Assembly: GCA_009760855.2 (NCBI GenBank)
Contig: WPIO01000011.1
Span: 1,434,001 to 1,494,000 of the forward strand
Direction of reading: 5' to 3'
From: Cristatella mucedo
Lineage: Eukaryota > Bryozoa > Phylactolaemata > Cristatellidae
DNA: 60,000 nt
Below are positions 41,326-52,847 of the stretch, piece after piece (positions within the stretch are counted from its first letter, which is position 1; each line of letters opens with the position of its first letter). A program made the translations under genes and the position numbers. The notes under the pieces were generated by a model. That model did not search any database and was not told where the DNA came from. It was given only the letters and a program-made list of their open reading frames with translations.

Positions 41326-41559
41326 GCTTTCTTTGCTTTTAATTTAGGCTTCTTTTCGCGAATAGGTTGCAAAGTTCGCAGGCAGAGATTTAGATCCTCG
41401 GGTGCAACATTAATTCGTATTATTGGCAGGAAACTTGAATGCACAGTTTCCAGCGAGTTCCTCGTGGATCTGACCAGTGGGGCAACCATGGCAAGCCACT
41501 GCTACTCTGCGAGTTGCTGCACACTTCGCAGACAGCGGCGCCGCAGGCTATTATTTATA

Positions 41560-41620
41560 TATTTATTATTTATTATTATATTATTTATATATTTATTACA
41601 TATATATTATATATTATCGG
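41560..41620. repeat. A/T-rich (TTATA)n low-complexity block
   Basis: TTTATATATTTATTA-type repeats. Confidence 0.85.
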
Positions 41621-42159
41621 CGCCGCTATTAGGCATCGGCGGCTCGAAGGCGCACTGCTGTTAGGCAGCACCGCGAAAGCGCACTGTGCAATAGGTCGTA
41701 GCTGATCGATCGCCAATGTGCACTTACTTTGCACTAACCGGCTAGGCCCATTAGAACAGCCGCCCGTCGGCCTCCTTCCGGCAGCCGTTCAGGCGTCTAG
41801 CCCGCCAAAAATCGTCGGTGCCCGCCGAAATTAGAGCGAGCAAAAGATGCGCACCTTCGTACCTATGTGCCAGCGGCGCCGTCGGCGTGCGGGGGGGGGG
41901 GCGTTGAGGGCGGGAGGATGCTGCATCTCATTCTACTGTTCTGACGTCGGTCAGAATTTCAAAAAACTGCCCTCTTTAGGCGGCTCCTTGCTGTCCTATC
42001 CCGTTTGCCCTGTCCTGCCCCGGGGCGGCAAGTTGAGTGCGAACGCGTGGGCGCAACGGGCACACAATAGAAGTCAGTGTAGTGTGCGCCTGCGGCTTCT
42101 GCTGTTGTATTTTGCGAAGCGCCTTGATAAATGTGCATTCCTCACCTGTGGCCAATAGT

Positions 42160-42241
42160 TATTGATATATTATTATTAATATTATAATTATAATATAATG
42201 TATTAATATTATAATATTAATATTAATATTATATTAATAGC
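42160..42241. repeat. (ATT/AAT)n palindromic A/T block
   Basis: Alternating TATTAATATTAT units that can fold back, between GC-rich flanks. Confidence 0.85.
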
Positions 42242-42529
42242 CATTGATGCACCGCAGCAGCGCAGCGTCAGGCCACTAACGCATGCTATATTTCGCGTCA
42301 TATGCTGCGATTAATCGAGCTCGCACATATGTACGTGTTGAGAGGAATAAAGGATAGTCTCGTTTACCGAGCGCGCGTGCGCGAGACGTCCCACTGGAAC
42401 AGCCGCCGGAGCCGGATGTTATATGATAACGGCAGACGTCGTTTGAACGGCAGTCGGTACAGTTGTTGCATCCAATTGATGCGCGGCAGCGCGGCGCCGC
42501 GCGCTCATATTTACAAATCTCGCCACAAA

Positions 42530-42649
42530 ATGGTGGAATTCTGCCGCCGGCCGCCTCGGCCAAAAGAAAGCACGCGAGCGAACGCAGCGAACGTATTGGC
42601 GACCGATGGACGCGCCAAGAGATACCATCAGATTTACGACATTTCGGAG
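42530..42649 (+). CDS. Possible first exon, unidentified
   Basis: ATG with good context (cacaaaATGG) opens 40 codons, MVEFCRRPPRPKESTRANAA and then NVLATDGRAKRYHQIYDISE, ending at a GTACGA donor. It is in a CpG-rich stretch. No downstream exon was recognised, so this may be chance. Confidence 0.2.
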
Positions 42650-43004
42650 GTACGACTATTAGCAAAGTCTGTGACCATCCAAGACAGTCGTCACGTGCTG
42701 CCCAAAGAAGAAGCAGAGTGTGGACAATATGACCCATGACCTTAGTTTAGGTCAGCACAGTGCTGAGTGCCGATTGGCTGCAGTGTGTGCTGTCAAACGT
42801 CAGCCACTCGACCGCGAGATTATAGTAGAAGATCGGTGAAGCACCCAGAGATCACAGTGTACCAACTGCCTTTCAATTAGACCTTGCTTGTCGTTCGCAA
42901 TTCTTATTCAAACATATTGCCCCCCCCCCGCTTGCAGCGAGCACTACTACTAATAATAATTCCACATTTGTATCCCGAATTTTAGCTATACAAATAAACA
43001 ATAA

Positions 43005-43175
43005 AACTACTTGATGTAAGAGCCTCAATTTTTTGAGACAGAAGAACCTGTCTGGCTATTGCCACCGCTTGCAGTGGGTAATAAAGGATTGTTCACTGCA
43101 GGACTCGAACCCACGACCTTTTTGAGAAGAGTGAGCACCTTACTTTCAGGGCTAAGATCCAGGCTATGTTAACAA
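43005..43175 (-). repeat. SINE-1 copy
   Basis: The plus strand has gaacctgtctggctattgcc, then aggactcgaacccacgacct, then gggctaagatccagg (the start of the tRNA-like head on the minus strand). Confidence 0.7.
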
Positions 43176-43262
43176 TAATATTATTAACAATTATAATGCA
43201 CTTGATAAAGCGCCCTCAGAGAACTAAATACCTTTCTAGGCGCTTTACATTTGCTGCAAATG
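43176..43262 (-). mobile_element. LINE-A 3' tail
   Basis: Reads aatgcacttgataaagcgcc, tcagagaactaaatacctt and ctaggcgctttacatttgct. Confidence 0.8.
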
Positions 43263-43379
43263 TTAGGTAGCTGAAAGTAGGCAGGAGTGAACACTCTACC
43301 TTCTGGGCTAAGATCCAGGCTATGTTAGGTAGCTGAAAGTAGACAGACTTAACTCCTTTCGCGCCCCTAGATCGATCAA

Positions 43380-45335
43380 AATTGGAGGCGGAGTCATTAT
43401 TATCACACGCTTGAACTTCGATTTCAAGCCGTTTGCAGTACCATCGAAGCAGTCTCTCGAATCTACGGTCTTGATTTGGCACCCAGGCTGGGTTCGGTTG
43501 GCTGGGACCAGGCGGCTGTAATGAGGGTCACCGGCTAGGCCGGGGTCGGACCTACGGCATGTGTGGTGGGTGACGTGAGGTCACCGGGGCTCTGGGGTAC
43601 AGAAAGTTGGCCAAGTAAATCGTGGGGGAGGCTCCCGGCGTCGCCGAGTTATTCACCTGGATTCGTGCAGGCGTGCTCCGGCGATGCTGCCACGCACGCA
43701 AGGGAACGAGTACCCAAGGCCCGAGCGGAGCTGGATAGCTCGCTCGTTGTTGACTTGTATATGCCGCGTTCCCGTGTAGCGTGTTCGTGACCCCCCCCCC
43801 CCGTGCGTTGGCGTCTTTCGGTAGAAGCTTACGACTGTGGTAGTTGTCGACTCGGACTAGCCAAGCAGTTACTCAGCCAGCCGGGTTTTGGACGGCGTAC
43901 GCTCGTACTGTTGGATTCGGAGTCGGTACAACGACAGGACTGCAGAAGCCGACTGACCCCAACTAACACGTTTGTTCGCGCTTGCTGCGTCGTCTTGAAC
44001 CCCCCATAGTGTACTGTGTTTAGGACCCTTCCTGTAGACTAGATTAGTTGGGGTCAGTCCGTACCGAAAGATGCTAACGCACGGGGGGGGGTCACGAACA
44101 CGCTACACGGGAACGCGGCATATACAAGTCAACAACGAGCGAGCTATCCAGCTCCGCTCGGGCCTTGGGTACTCGTTCCCTTGCGTGCGTGGCAGCATCG
44201 CCGGAGCACGCCTGCACGAATCCAGGTGCATAACTCGGCGACGCCGGGAGCCTCCCCCACGATTTACTTGGCCAACTTTCTGTACCCCAGAGCCCCGGCG
44301 ACCTCACGTCACCCACCACACATGCCGTAGGTCCGACCCCGGCCTAGCCGGTGACCCTCATTACAGCCGCCTGGTCCCAGCCAACCGAACCCAGCCTGAG
44401 TACAATTTCACCCGACAACAAGCTGCCGATGGTGGCAGCAGTCCATCACCCACCATGTACCAAGTCCTCCTTTATCTCGCATTTCTCTGATCTCATTTTG
44501 ATTCTGTGTGCAAGAAATTGATCTTTCCTCATTATGGGCGATTTCGACATTCATTTTGATAACTTATCTGACGCCTTCAGCACTGAATTTTGTGCACTGA
44601 CTGACTCATTGTCTCTCGTGGCTCATGCGCATGGCCCTACTCACATCAAGGGTCACACGCCCGACCAAATTTTCTTATACAACTGCACTTTATCATCACC
44701 AATTATTACTAAATCCTGCTCGTCTGACCACATGCAGATCTCTTTCAGTGTACAAGGTGTGCCTTCCTCCTCCTCATCTAAAATCACTTATGAATCGTGA
44801 ATTCTCAAGACCCGTAACATCGATGCTGTCCGTGCAAGAATAGCTGCTTCGCTTCGGCTGCTCAACCCCCCTTTTTCGATCTGTCATCGTTGGTAGATTG
44901 CTACAGCACGACACTAGCTGACACGCTCGACGAGTTTGCACCTCTGACTAAGCGCACTGTGCGCTCTCGCCCAGACGACCTTTGGTTTACCTCAGACATT
45001 AAACTAGCCATGCCTACAAAGCGAAAGCTTGAAAAAACATACAAAAGATCAGGACTGAATGCCCATAGCAGACATACGAGGACTACTGTAGATCGTACCA
45101 ATCGATCAAAAAAAATCCAAGTCTAGCTTCTACAAAAACATCGTTGAATCACAGATGCACAATCCAAAAATGCTGATGTTGAGATCAACCATCTCCTCAA
45201 CTGCTCCTAGGTTAGCTCCTTACCTAATGATCCCTATGATGATCTAGCCGATTACTTCCCTAACTTCTTTGTCAGAAAGATGGAAAATACCAAGTAATCC
45301 ATCTCTAAGATGGAAGCATCCCCTCTGGAATCCTG
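43380..45335 (+). mobile_element. LINE-A copy (endonuclease to linker) split by a foldback element
   Basis: The left part, 43,380-43,480, encodes GGVIIITRLNFDFKPFAVPS. The right part, 44,400-45,335, encodes MGDFDIHFDNLSDAFSTEFC, HAHGPTHIKGHTPDQIF and the downstream linker. Compared with the copy at 8,011-6,300, the two parts meet exactly where the foldback element sits. Stops and frameshifts show it is dead. It ends against an inverted LINE-A copy at 45,336. Confidence 0.8.
43483..44397. mobile_element. Foldback element with about 340-bp inverted arms
   Basis: The left arm is about 43,483-43,828 (starting cacccaggctgggttcggtt, ending gtctttcggta). The right arm is about 44,068-44,397 and is its reverse complement, with only a few mismatches. 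Examples are ttattcacc against ttatgcacc, and a C-run that differs in length. The centre of about 240 bases has a second short inverted pair (gactgaccccaacta at 43,951 against its inverse at 44,044). No transposase frame is seen, so it is non-autonomous. Confidence 0.85.
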
Positions 45336-45955
45336 TCCTAAAGGACAAATCGCAACTACCCACCAAATGCGGTAAAAGCAGGTGGGTTTTAAGCTCGTCT
45401 CAAGTGTCTTCAAGTCAGGGAATGTCATAACGTCAGTCGAGAGAGTAAGTTCCAGGCTTTCAGAACATACGCACTAAGGGTACAGTCTTCGGAGGATTTG
45501 AGGATCATACGAAGTGTAGCTGAGTGATACGAGTCACGTGCCACGTGCCTCGTAGGATGCCTAGCCTGGTGGAGGGTAGCTTAATAGGTGGGCTGAAGAA
45601 AGAGAATGAAGAAACCTAAAGGCAGAAGGGACAGAGCCTTGAAGTCTATACGCTGCTTGATTGGAAGCCAGTACAGGTCGGCGAGAAGTGGTGAGATGTA
45701 GCAAATGTGACGCTTCCGACATGCAAGCTTGGCAGCCGAGTTTTGCACCAACTGTAAGCACCTAATTGCACTGGCCGGTAGACAAGCAAGCAGTGAGTTA
45801 CAGAAATCGAGACGGAATGTCACGAATGCACGGACTAATTTGGATGTAGTGTCCCTGTCTAAGCAAGCCCAAATTTTAGCAATGTTATGTAGCTGAAAGT
45901 AGGCAGACTTGACAGTAGAGCTGATGTGGTCAAATGATCACTTTAGAACAGGACA
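45336..45955 (-). mobile_element. LINE-A 3' part, inverted
   Basis: Minus-strand 45,823-45,581 encodes TFRLDFCNSLLACLPASAIR and LQLVQNSAAKLACRKRHI, the family's RT C-terminal region with the LDYCNSLL-type motif. It lacks the standard ATT end, so it is broken at 45,336. Confidence 0.75.
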
Positions 45956-45984
45956 TACAGATTTCGTTAGATGCAACAGGAGAT

Positions 45985-47560
45985 AAGTAATGTAATGTAT
46001 CTCTGTCTGTAACTCTACAAAGCCACAAAGACTATGTGGGAATTACGCAGGAGAGTTTTGTATAGCACACTCGGAGGCTTAAGTGGCTTTCTAAACGCAT
46101 TCGGTAGCCAACAGACCACTCCACGCCACAAAGAGAAAGTGGGAAGCGTAGCAGAGTCAGGAGAGCAGTTGAGGTAGTGAGTAGCGTGTAAGTAGCAGCT
46201 CAGGACCGCTGAAAAGGATGAGCCATAGTCGGCAGCAGGAGAGGAGCTGTCGTTGCGTAAGAATCGAGGAAGTGAGCTCCACAGTCTAGGATCTGCAGAG
46301 CTAAAGCTTCTGTCGCCAACTGCCTTTGAGCGGAGGAATGCAACAGCTAATTTATTGTCCACACAGGGCCTGAGAGCACGAGGAGGCTGAAACTGGTGCA
46401 GCAGTTCAGCCATGTATGGAGGAGCCAAGCCGTGGTCAGCGTAAGAACTTTGCTCTGTATCCGTTGATCAACCGGCAGACGTTCAACCTCTTTCAGCAAA
46501 AGAGACAAACCTAGGGGATTTCTAAACAAGCCTTGCAACCATATTCATGGCCAGCTGCAATGGCCCAGTGGCTTTTTTCGATAGCCTAGCCAAAAAGGAG
46601 TTACAATAATCTAGCCGAGACAGAATCAAGGAGCTTGTTAAATTTTTGCAAGCTAACTAGAAGATAGTTCCTAATCTTGGATCGGGATCAGACGTAATGG
46701 CTTGTTGTGGTAGCAGGCTTCGTAACGAGCTTTTAAAATTTAGGCAGCTGTTGAAAAACGACGCCTAAATTTCGAACCCATGGTGATGGTCGCACAACAG
46801 CATCACCTGTTAGAAGAGCCAAGCCTTATAGTCCAGCCACACGCTCGGGGTTGTCCTATGATTAGCATTTCCGCTTTATCGTCGTTTAGTTTAAGGACAT
46901 TTGCCGACATCCGTTATCAAATACCTGCAAGGGAGGAATTCAGTTTATCAGTCGCCGAAGCAGATTCTGACGGTCTAAATGAAAAATACAGCTGAATATC
47001 GTCGGCTTAAAAAGCTATTTCGTGCGACTCTAATCGCTGTTCCCAGAGTGTAACTTTTGTGCATGCAGTCGCGCACAGCAAAAGACGGCTCCGACAGATG
47101 CCGTTTACTGTGAAACTCGGAACCGGGCCCCATGCGGCCACCACGTTAGCTCGTGAGCGTCTACTGAAAATGGGTCCGCTGATCTCGGCCGGAAGAGAGG
47201 TGTGGCTGGGCAAGCCAGGCGGACCCAACACAGAGGTTAAGTATAAATGAAGAACAGCACAGGAGCGATGACAGACTATTGATGGACTCCACAGGTGACC
47301 GGTCTGGTGGATGAGACCTGAATCCCAAACGACACGGATTGAACACGACCGGAAAGTATGGTTAAAACCACGCCAGAGCCTCGTCTGCCAGACCGATCGT
47401 TGTTCTTAATCGTCAAATATGCAGAGCCGATTCTGAGCATTAATCTTTCCAATTTCCGAGCAACACTTGGTTTGCCCATAACTAGAATGCGTACCGCGGA
47501 CTGCGTGCGCTGCTTCATCGCGGTTTCCGAGGGGGTCTACGGTGGTCATGGATGAGGCTT
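45985..47560 (-). mobile_element. LINE-B copy: RT to TAATG tail
   Basis: The minus strand shows, in order, IGLADEALAWF (about 47,390), a broken GVPQG-type box (GVHQ, stop, SV) near 47,285-47,250, ADDIQLYF at about 47,007-46,981 (the RT catalytic A-D-D box), and SANVLKLNDDKAEMLIIGQP near 46,900-46,840. It then shows LPVDQRIQSKVL and GDRSFSSADPRLWSSLPRFL (46,340-46,280), and ends in TAATG repeats at 45,985. It is CR1-like and distinct from LINE-A in sequence and tail. It has several stops. Confidence 0.75.
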
Positions 47561-48489
47561 CGGGGATGCTGGCTGGCTGGGTGCTACGGTCGGTTAGCTC
47601 GCGCAGCTGTCGCAATTGTTAGCTTCGCTGAGCGGAATGTCATCGATCGCATCCTTGTTTTTTCCATCGTCGCGCTTCGTCTTTTGTTTGCGTTGCGTTT
47701 CGCTTTCTAACGATTGGGTATATTGCAGACGGTTCGCGCCAGCCCAGGGCCGCCGAAACATCCATCGATTTCGCCTCCGCGCGTCTTCGATCCGCGGGCG
47801 AGCAATCGGCATTGCTACTCCACAGAGACTGGACGCTCGGAGCTACCAGGCAACAGGCGAACAGCTCTGATGAGCTGGCTGAGCAGCGCCGCCTCAAAGG
47901 CGGCGCTGCGAAAAAGCTAGAGCCGCCGAGTCAGCATGGCCGCTCGTGTCGGCGGCAGCACCGAGCTTGTTCCGCAGTTGCGCACGCAGCGGCGGAGACT
48001 CGCGGCAAGCAACGCTGCTGCAGCGCTGCTGCTGCTGCTTCGCAAAGCTCCGGCGGTGGTCCGGCAGCTGGCTGCCGATCTAATAACCAACGTCGTGCCG
48101 CACGCGACCGCCAACATTTGCGCGTGTGCGAAAGCATCCTGCTGGGAACGTTGATGCAGCAGCGTCATGTGCACTGGTAGAAATTCTTATGACGAACGCG
48201 AAACTACATATGAGAGCTCTTTGCGGCCGGCTCTCTTTTGATTGGTCATCGCCGATTGGCGAATCAGCGAACGCTTCAAGTTGAGTGCGTCTGTTCGAAA
48301 TTCTATCGGCTGATATTAAAGTCTCTATCTCTCAGCGTCTGCATACGTCTCCATGCAGCCAACTCACTTCGAGGCACTGGCTTCACCAGAACTGCAATAA
48401 AAACAGATAAAATGCGGGTAAATGAACGGCAGACCTTAAGCAGGGCCGCTGGGCCATGCCAGCACCGCACACGAATGAGCTGAGGCAGT
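47561..48489. other. CpG-rich region, coding status unclear
   Basis: Several overlapping frames stay open simply because of high GC. One ATG frame at 47,936-48,154 (MAARVGGSTELVPQLRTQRR, then a Leu/Ala-rich helix) has a good start context, but I find no homology or partner exon. It could be a 5' gene end or a CpG island. Confidence 0.35.
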
Positions 48490-48607
48490 TTCTAGAAGTT
48501 TCGGGGACTTAAGAAGACGCTTCGGGAAGTATGTTTGGTTCCGAGAGGATTAGGGGGTTCCGCACGTACTTTCTCGAAGGCTTTAGAAGCTATTATCGAT
48601 ATAAAAG
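48490..48607 (+). promoter_or_regulatory. Heat-shock-element cluster with TATA box
   Basis: Perfect three-unit HSE TTCtaGAAgtTTC at 48,490-48,502. A second HSE, TTCggGAA, is at 48,521-48,528, with a GAA five bases ahead of it. A third, TTCtcGAAggCTTtaGAA, is at 48,571-48,588. TATAAAAG follows at 48,600-48,607. This spacing is typical of heat-shock promoters. No heat-shock protein coding region follows. Confidence 0.6.
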
Positions 48608-49326
48608 GGCTGGCTTGGATAAATTTAAGGTCAAGGCCAGCTCGGGAATTCGATTCTTCAGGCCACGTCTGCGCGGCTGCGCCGGGCGTTTATAACGCTA
48701 TTGTGTAATGTCGTGCGTGGCGCCACCGATTGCGAATAATGCAGTAAATACAACTAAAGGCGAACTGTGTTGACTGAGAGCCGGAGCGATGGAGACTAGG
48801 ATTGGAAAGAGGATGGAGTTAAGAGGACGAGTGGGGCTAAAGTAGAGGGACGAGAGACAAGGCTGCGAGAGTGAGAGCGTTTCTGGCCTACGAGAGGTGG
48901 CGGTTGGAGACCGTAGGCCCCGCTCAGCGTACTAGCGCCGTATGAAAGTGTGACCTAGGCCCTGACATTTGCAAAACATTTGCAAGATGACTGGCCGCGA
49001 AATGAGGGCCTCTCGCGTGCGCTGGCAGGAACTGGCTCGGCACTGCCCAGCACAGCGAGGATCGTCAACGCCTGCTGGGCGCTGCCGCACTGTTCTATCA
49101 AAACTACGGACCAACTACGCCGCTCGTCCGCAGCGCTGAGAGCCAATAACTCAGCCTCGACCGCGCTAGACTGCTAGCGCCGTAGCTTCGCACGCTCGAG
49201 GTCAGCGCAAATAGCGACGCGCGCTCACAGAAAGCCTGCTCGCCCAGCAGAGAGCTTGCAGCAGCAGCACCTTTTTCTTCGCGAGGCGGCGAATACGCGC
49301 GATCGGCGCTGCGAGAATCGACCGCG

Positions 49327-49378
49327 GGCGGCGGCGGCGGCGGCGGCGGCGACAGTAGCTGCTGCTGCTGCTGCTGCT
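49327..49378. repeat. (GGC)n and (TGC)n trinucleotide runs
   Basis: (GGC)8 at about 49,327-49,350 and (TGC)6 at about 49,360-49,378. Confidence 0.95.
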
Positions 49379-49543
49379 CGATAATGAAAGTCGAAGCGGC
49401 GACCGCGGCGACCGCGCGAGCTAGTACGGCGCGAGCGGTCGCTCTCGCGGAAGCAGAGGTATTTTTCAGCGAAGCGAGCGTCTCGGAGTGGCGGTTCGCT
49501 CGTCCGCCCCGCGGAGCGATCGGCCTGCATTCGCTTCGGCATT

Positions 49544-52163
49544 ATGCAGACGATAGCGGTACTTCTGCTTTATTGTGCGCGTAAGTTGCGCTCGCTGTGA
49601 AGGTCGCGAGAGATTCGCGCGAGCGGAGCTCCGTGGAGCGGGTTGGCACGCAGCGCGCGCGCGCGCGCGCGCGCGCGCACGGCGTACGCAGCGTACTGAG
49701 AAAGCAAGCGGATCTCTGGATGACAGAGCGTCTATTCGCTCGTCAGGCGCCTCGGCCGTCAGGCAGTCGCGGGCTAGCGTTAAGGAACAGTTTGAATGAA
49801 GATGCAGTAATTGAGGAAAGCCTGCCTGCGTGCAAGAGTGACATCGTTGGTCGAGTAACGCTGATGGGAAACCCGCGGTGCGGCTCACTGCAGACCTTCA
49901 TCTTTCGCGCCTGAATCCGGCGAATTGCTTTTAATTAATATGATTTACTATTATTTATTATTATTATTTATTATTATATTATTACTTATATATTGCTTGT
50001 ATTATTACTTATATTATATTATATTATAATTATTATTTTATTAATTATTGTATTATTATTATTATTTGGATTATTAATTATTTTAATTTATTATTATTTT
50101 AATTATCATTATTTTAATTATTATTATTTTATTTTAGTTATTTTTTATTATTTTATTATTTTATTTTCATTTTAGAATGATTTTAGGTTTGAGATTTTCT
50201 TGTGCAAAAGTACCCAGCAGAGCTCACGCTCTTCGGTTGCGTTTGGTCGTACCTCTTCGCGACCCCTGCATTTTGACCACGCCCCCCAGCAAAGTGCCCA
50301 AACCGCTCTGCGGCAGCTCCCGTACTTGCCACGGGCACTAGCTGCAGACTCAAAAACTCATTCGCGCCTTACTGCAACTTGGGCTTTCCCGGAAGCTTTC
50401 GCGCTTTCTCGCTTTTTGTGCGCAGCGAGTCGCGCTCGTGCGGTCGACGAACTCCGAAGGCGGACGTTGACGCAGCTTCCGCTGACGCGCCTCTTTCAGC
50501 GCTGCAGGCGTACAAGTGGACCTTTAGCGTCACGGACAGCGGCCTGGCCGCTGCGCTAGCCATGCAATCGTCTGCTGATAGGGCGGCTATAGCCGGATGC
50601 AGCGCTGACTGCGCTGCTGCCGCGCGAGAATCGTGCGCCGCCATCAGCTACTCCGATGGTTCGTGCGAGTTCATCGCCATAGAAACGGGTAACGCGAAGC
50701 CGGTCGTTTTCAGCATGCTTAAAGGTACGGCGCGTCGCCGAGTGTCTCGCCGAGTGTCTCGTGGAATCTCGCGCTCGCGCCCCGTGCGGCTGCGAAAACC
50801 CACCGGAGGCCGATGAGCGAGCTCCTTCCGGAAGCGTTCCAGTGAACCCGACCCGCTGACGACGCGGTCGAGCTTTGGGCGTGAGGGAAGTGATGCACTG
50901 GCGATGCGCACTTGCAGCGCCGGGGGCGTCACTGCAAGTCAGTCGTGCGCTACGTACGCTTGTCCTTTCCTGACTACTGACTTCTCCGACTGCTTGCCTT
51001 CTCTCAGCCCGTCTACTGTTGCAGCACCAGGTACGAATACTGTTACGACATATAGTTCGACTACTCTTACGACCGATAGTTCGACTACGCTTATGACACC
51101 TAATCCAACTACTCTTACGACAGCCAGATCGACTACACTTATGACACCTAATCCGACTACTCAAACAGCATCTAGCACGACCGCTTTAACGCTACCTAAT
51201 ACGACCACATTTACGACACCTAGTCCGACTGTTCTTACGACAGGAACTTCGATGACGCCTACGACACTTGGTCCGACTAGTCTAACTGCATCTAGCACCG
51301 CTTTAACGCCACCAAGTACGACTACTCTTACGACAGCCAGTTCGACTACTCTTGCGACACCTAGTCCGACTACTCTAACGACAGGAAGTTCGACGACGCT
51401 TACGACACCTAGTCCGACTTCACTAACAGAATCTAGCTCGACCACTTCAACGCCACCTATTACGACCGCATTTACAACAGCCAGTTCAACTACTCTTGCA
51501 ACATCTAGCCCGATTCCTGCTGCATATAGTACGACTACTCTTACGACACCTAGTACGTCTACTCATACGACAGTCAGTTTGACTACTCTTACGATACATA
51601 GTTCGATTACTCTAATGACACCTAGTTCGACATCGCTTATGACACCAAGTCCGACTACTCTAACAGCATCTAGCACGACTGCTTTAACGCCACCTAATAC
51701 GACCACAGTTGCGACAGCCAGTACGACTACTCCTGCCGCATCTGGTACGACTATTGTTACAAAAACTAGTACCACTACTCCAACGACAGCCGGCACGACT
51801 AGTTCTGTTGCCCCTTCTACGACTACTCTTACGGCACCTAGTACGACTACTTTTATGACACCTAGTTTGACTACTCTTACGACAACTAGTCCAATCACTC
51901 TAACAGCATCCAGTACGGTTTCTGTTATGAAACCTAGTACTGCTACTCTAACGACAGCCGGTACGACTAGTTCGGCGCCTACTTCGATTACGCTTACGAC
52001 ACCAAGTCCGGCTATTCTAACAGCATCTAGCACGACCACTTTGACTCCACCAAGTACGACTACTCGTACGACAGCCAGTTCGACTACTCTTACGACAGCC
52101 AGTTCGACTACTGACTGTAGTCACCCTGGCGCCAACCCTTGCAAAATCAGTGGCAAAGGATAA
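49544..52163 (+). CDS. Predicted secreted PAN-like, mucin-like protein (three exons)
   Basis: Exons 49,544-49,580, 50,500-50,724 and 51,025-52,163 join in phase 1 at both junctions, giving 466 residues. Exon 1 encodes MQTIAVLLLYCA and ends at a perfect GTAAGT donor. It forms a signal peptide with the next residues, cut probably after LQA. Exon 2 holds Cys46, Cys50, Cys58 and Cys68 (C-x3-C-x7-C-x9-C, with CAAISYSDGSCEFI), a PAN/apple-like pattern. Exon 3 is almost wholly Thr/Ser/Pro in about 8-residue units such as TTLMTPNP and TTLTTARS, a mucin-type O-glycosylation domain, ending DCSHPGANPCKISGKG. All-phase-1 introns are typical of extracellular modules. A secreted or surface-coat role is inferred. 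The exon 3 acceptor could instead be at 51,031. I do not recognise an orthologue. Confidence 0.65.
49653..49678. repeat. (GC)n dinucleotide run
   Basis: A pure GC run of about 26 bp in intron 1 of the mucin-like gene. It can form Z-DNA. Confidence 0.95.
49933..50176. repeat. (TTA)n-rich block
   Basis: About 240 bases of almost only A and T in TTATTA and TTTTAATTA units, in intron 1 of the mucin-like gene. The Ile/Leu/Tyr frame through it is not a gene. Confidence 0.9.
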
Positions 52164-52265
52164 CTGTGTTGGGGATAATGACCTGAATGGTCGCATTAGA
52201 CCCAATGTTGATGGTAAATTGTGGGTGTGGCGCTGCGATCGTCCCGTGGGCCGAGTTCATTTTTT
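52164..52265 (+). pseudogene. Out-of-frame extension after the mucin-like stop
   Basis: One frame over from the mucin-like protein, 52,159-52,272 reads DNCVGDNDLNGRIRPNVDGK and LWVWRCDRPVGRVH before a stop. The Trp/Cys content looks protein-like. It may be the original C-terminus after a one-base change, or simply chance. Confidence 0.25.
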
Positions 52266-52845
52266 TTTTATAAGTTAACGTGTCTTCGTCACCGGCGCAA
52301 GGCGACAAAGGAGCGTTCGATAACCAATCAAATCGATCCTATCAAAAGTCCAGTGGCTTCAAAGTCTTGGCTCTCGTATCGTGCCAGTGTTCAGCGATGC
52401 AGCGTCTGTGGGCTATGTAGCTTGAGTTATCGTCGCGAACAGCACAGAACGCTAGCCGACGAGCAACACCGCCGGTTTATCTTACCTACACACGGAGCAG
52501 GGCGAAGCACGACTCTCTTCGCCCCTCTCGCCGACCGGAGGAGTGACCCCGACTTCCTTGTGATAACAATTGCCAATAGCACGTCCCGGCTGCCTACCAC
52601 ATCGAGTGTCGCAGCCCACTCGTACAGCGATCAGGGTCAGTGTCATCAATTAAATGAAATCACAGGCTAATAGCTAAAAGTGCGGCTCAAAAATTTCCAT
52701 GTTTCTCTTCTTCTTAATTGTAATACAATTGCGTCGTGATCTATGGAATTCATAAGGCGTGTCAACGTGGATTAAGCGTGCGTTCACGTCCGCGGGTGCT
52801 TTATGCCGACGGTGACTGCCTTAGCAATACGGCCACTATAAATAA
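52266..52845. other. No supported gene
   Basis: An open frame (52,221-52,670) with CSVCGLCSLSYRREQHRTLA has no recognisable domain or partner exon. Confidence 0.35.
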
Positions 52846-52847
52846 AT

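Noticed and set aside
43563-44319. The identical 75-codon frames in the two foldback arms, as a duplicated gene
   Set aside because: They are the same inverted repeat read on each strand, with no start context or family match.
51161-52039. Val-rich minus-strand frames across the mucin-like exon
   Set aside because: Antisense shadows of the Thr-rich repeats. The plus strand has splice sites and a signal peptide; the minus has neither.
52221-52670. 149-codon plus-strand frame after the mucin-like gene
   Set aside because: No domain, no partner exon, and the composition is not convincing. It overlaps a possible out-of-frame tail of the upstream gene.
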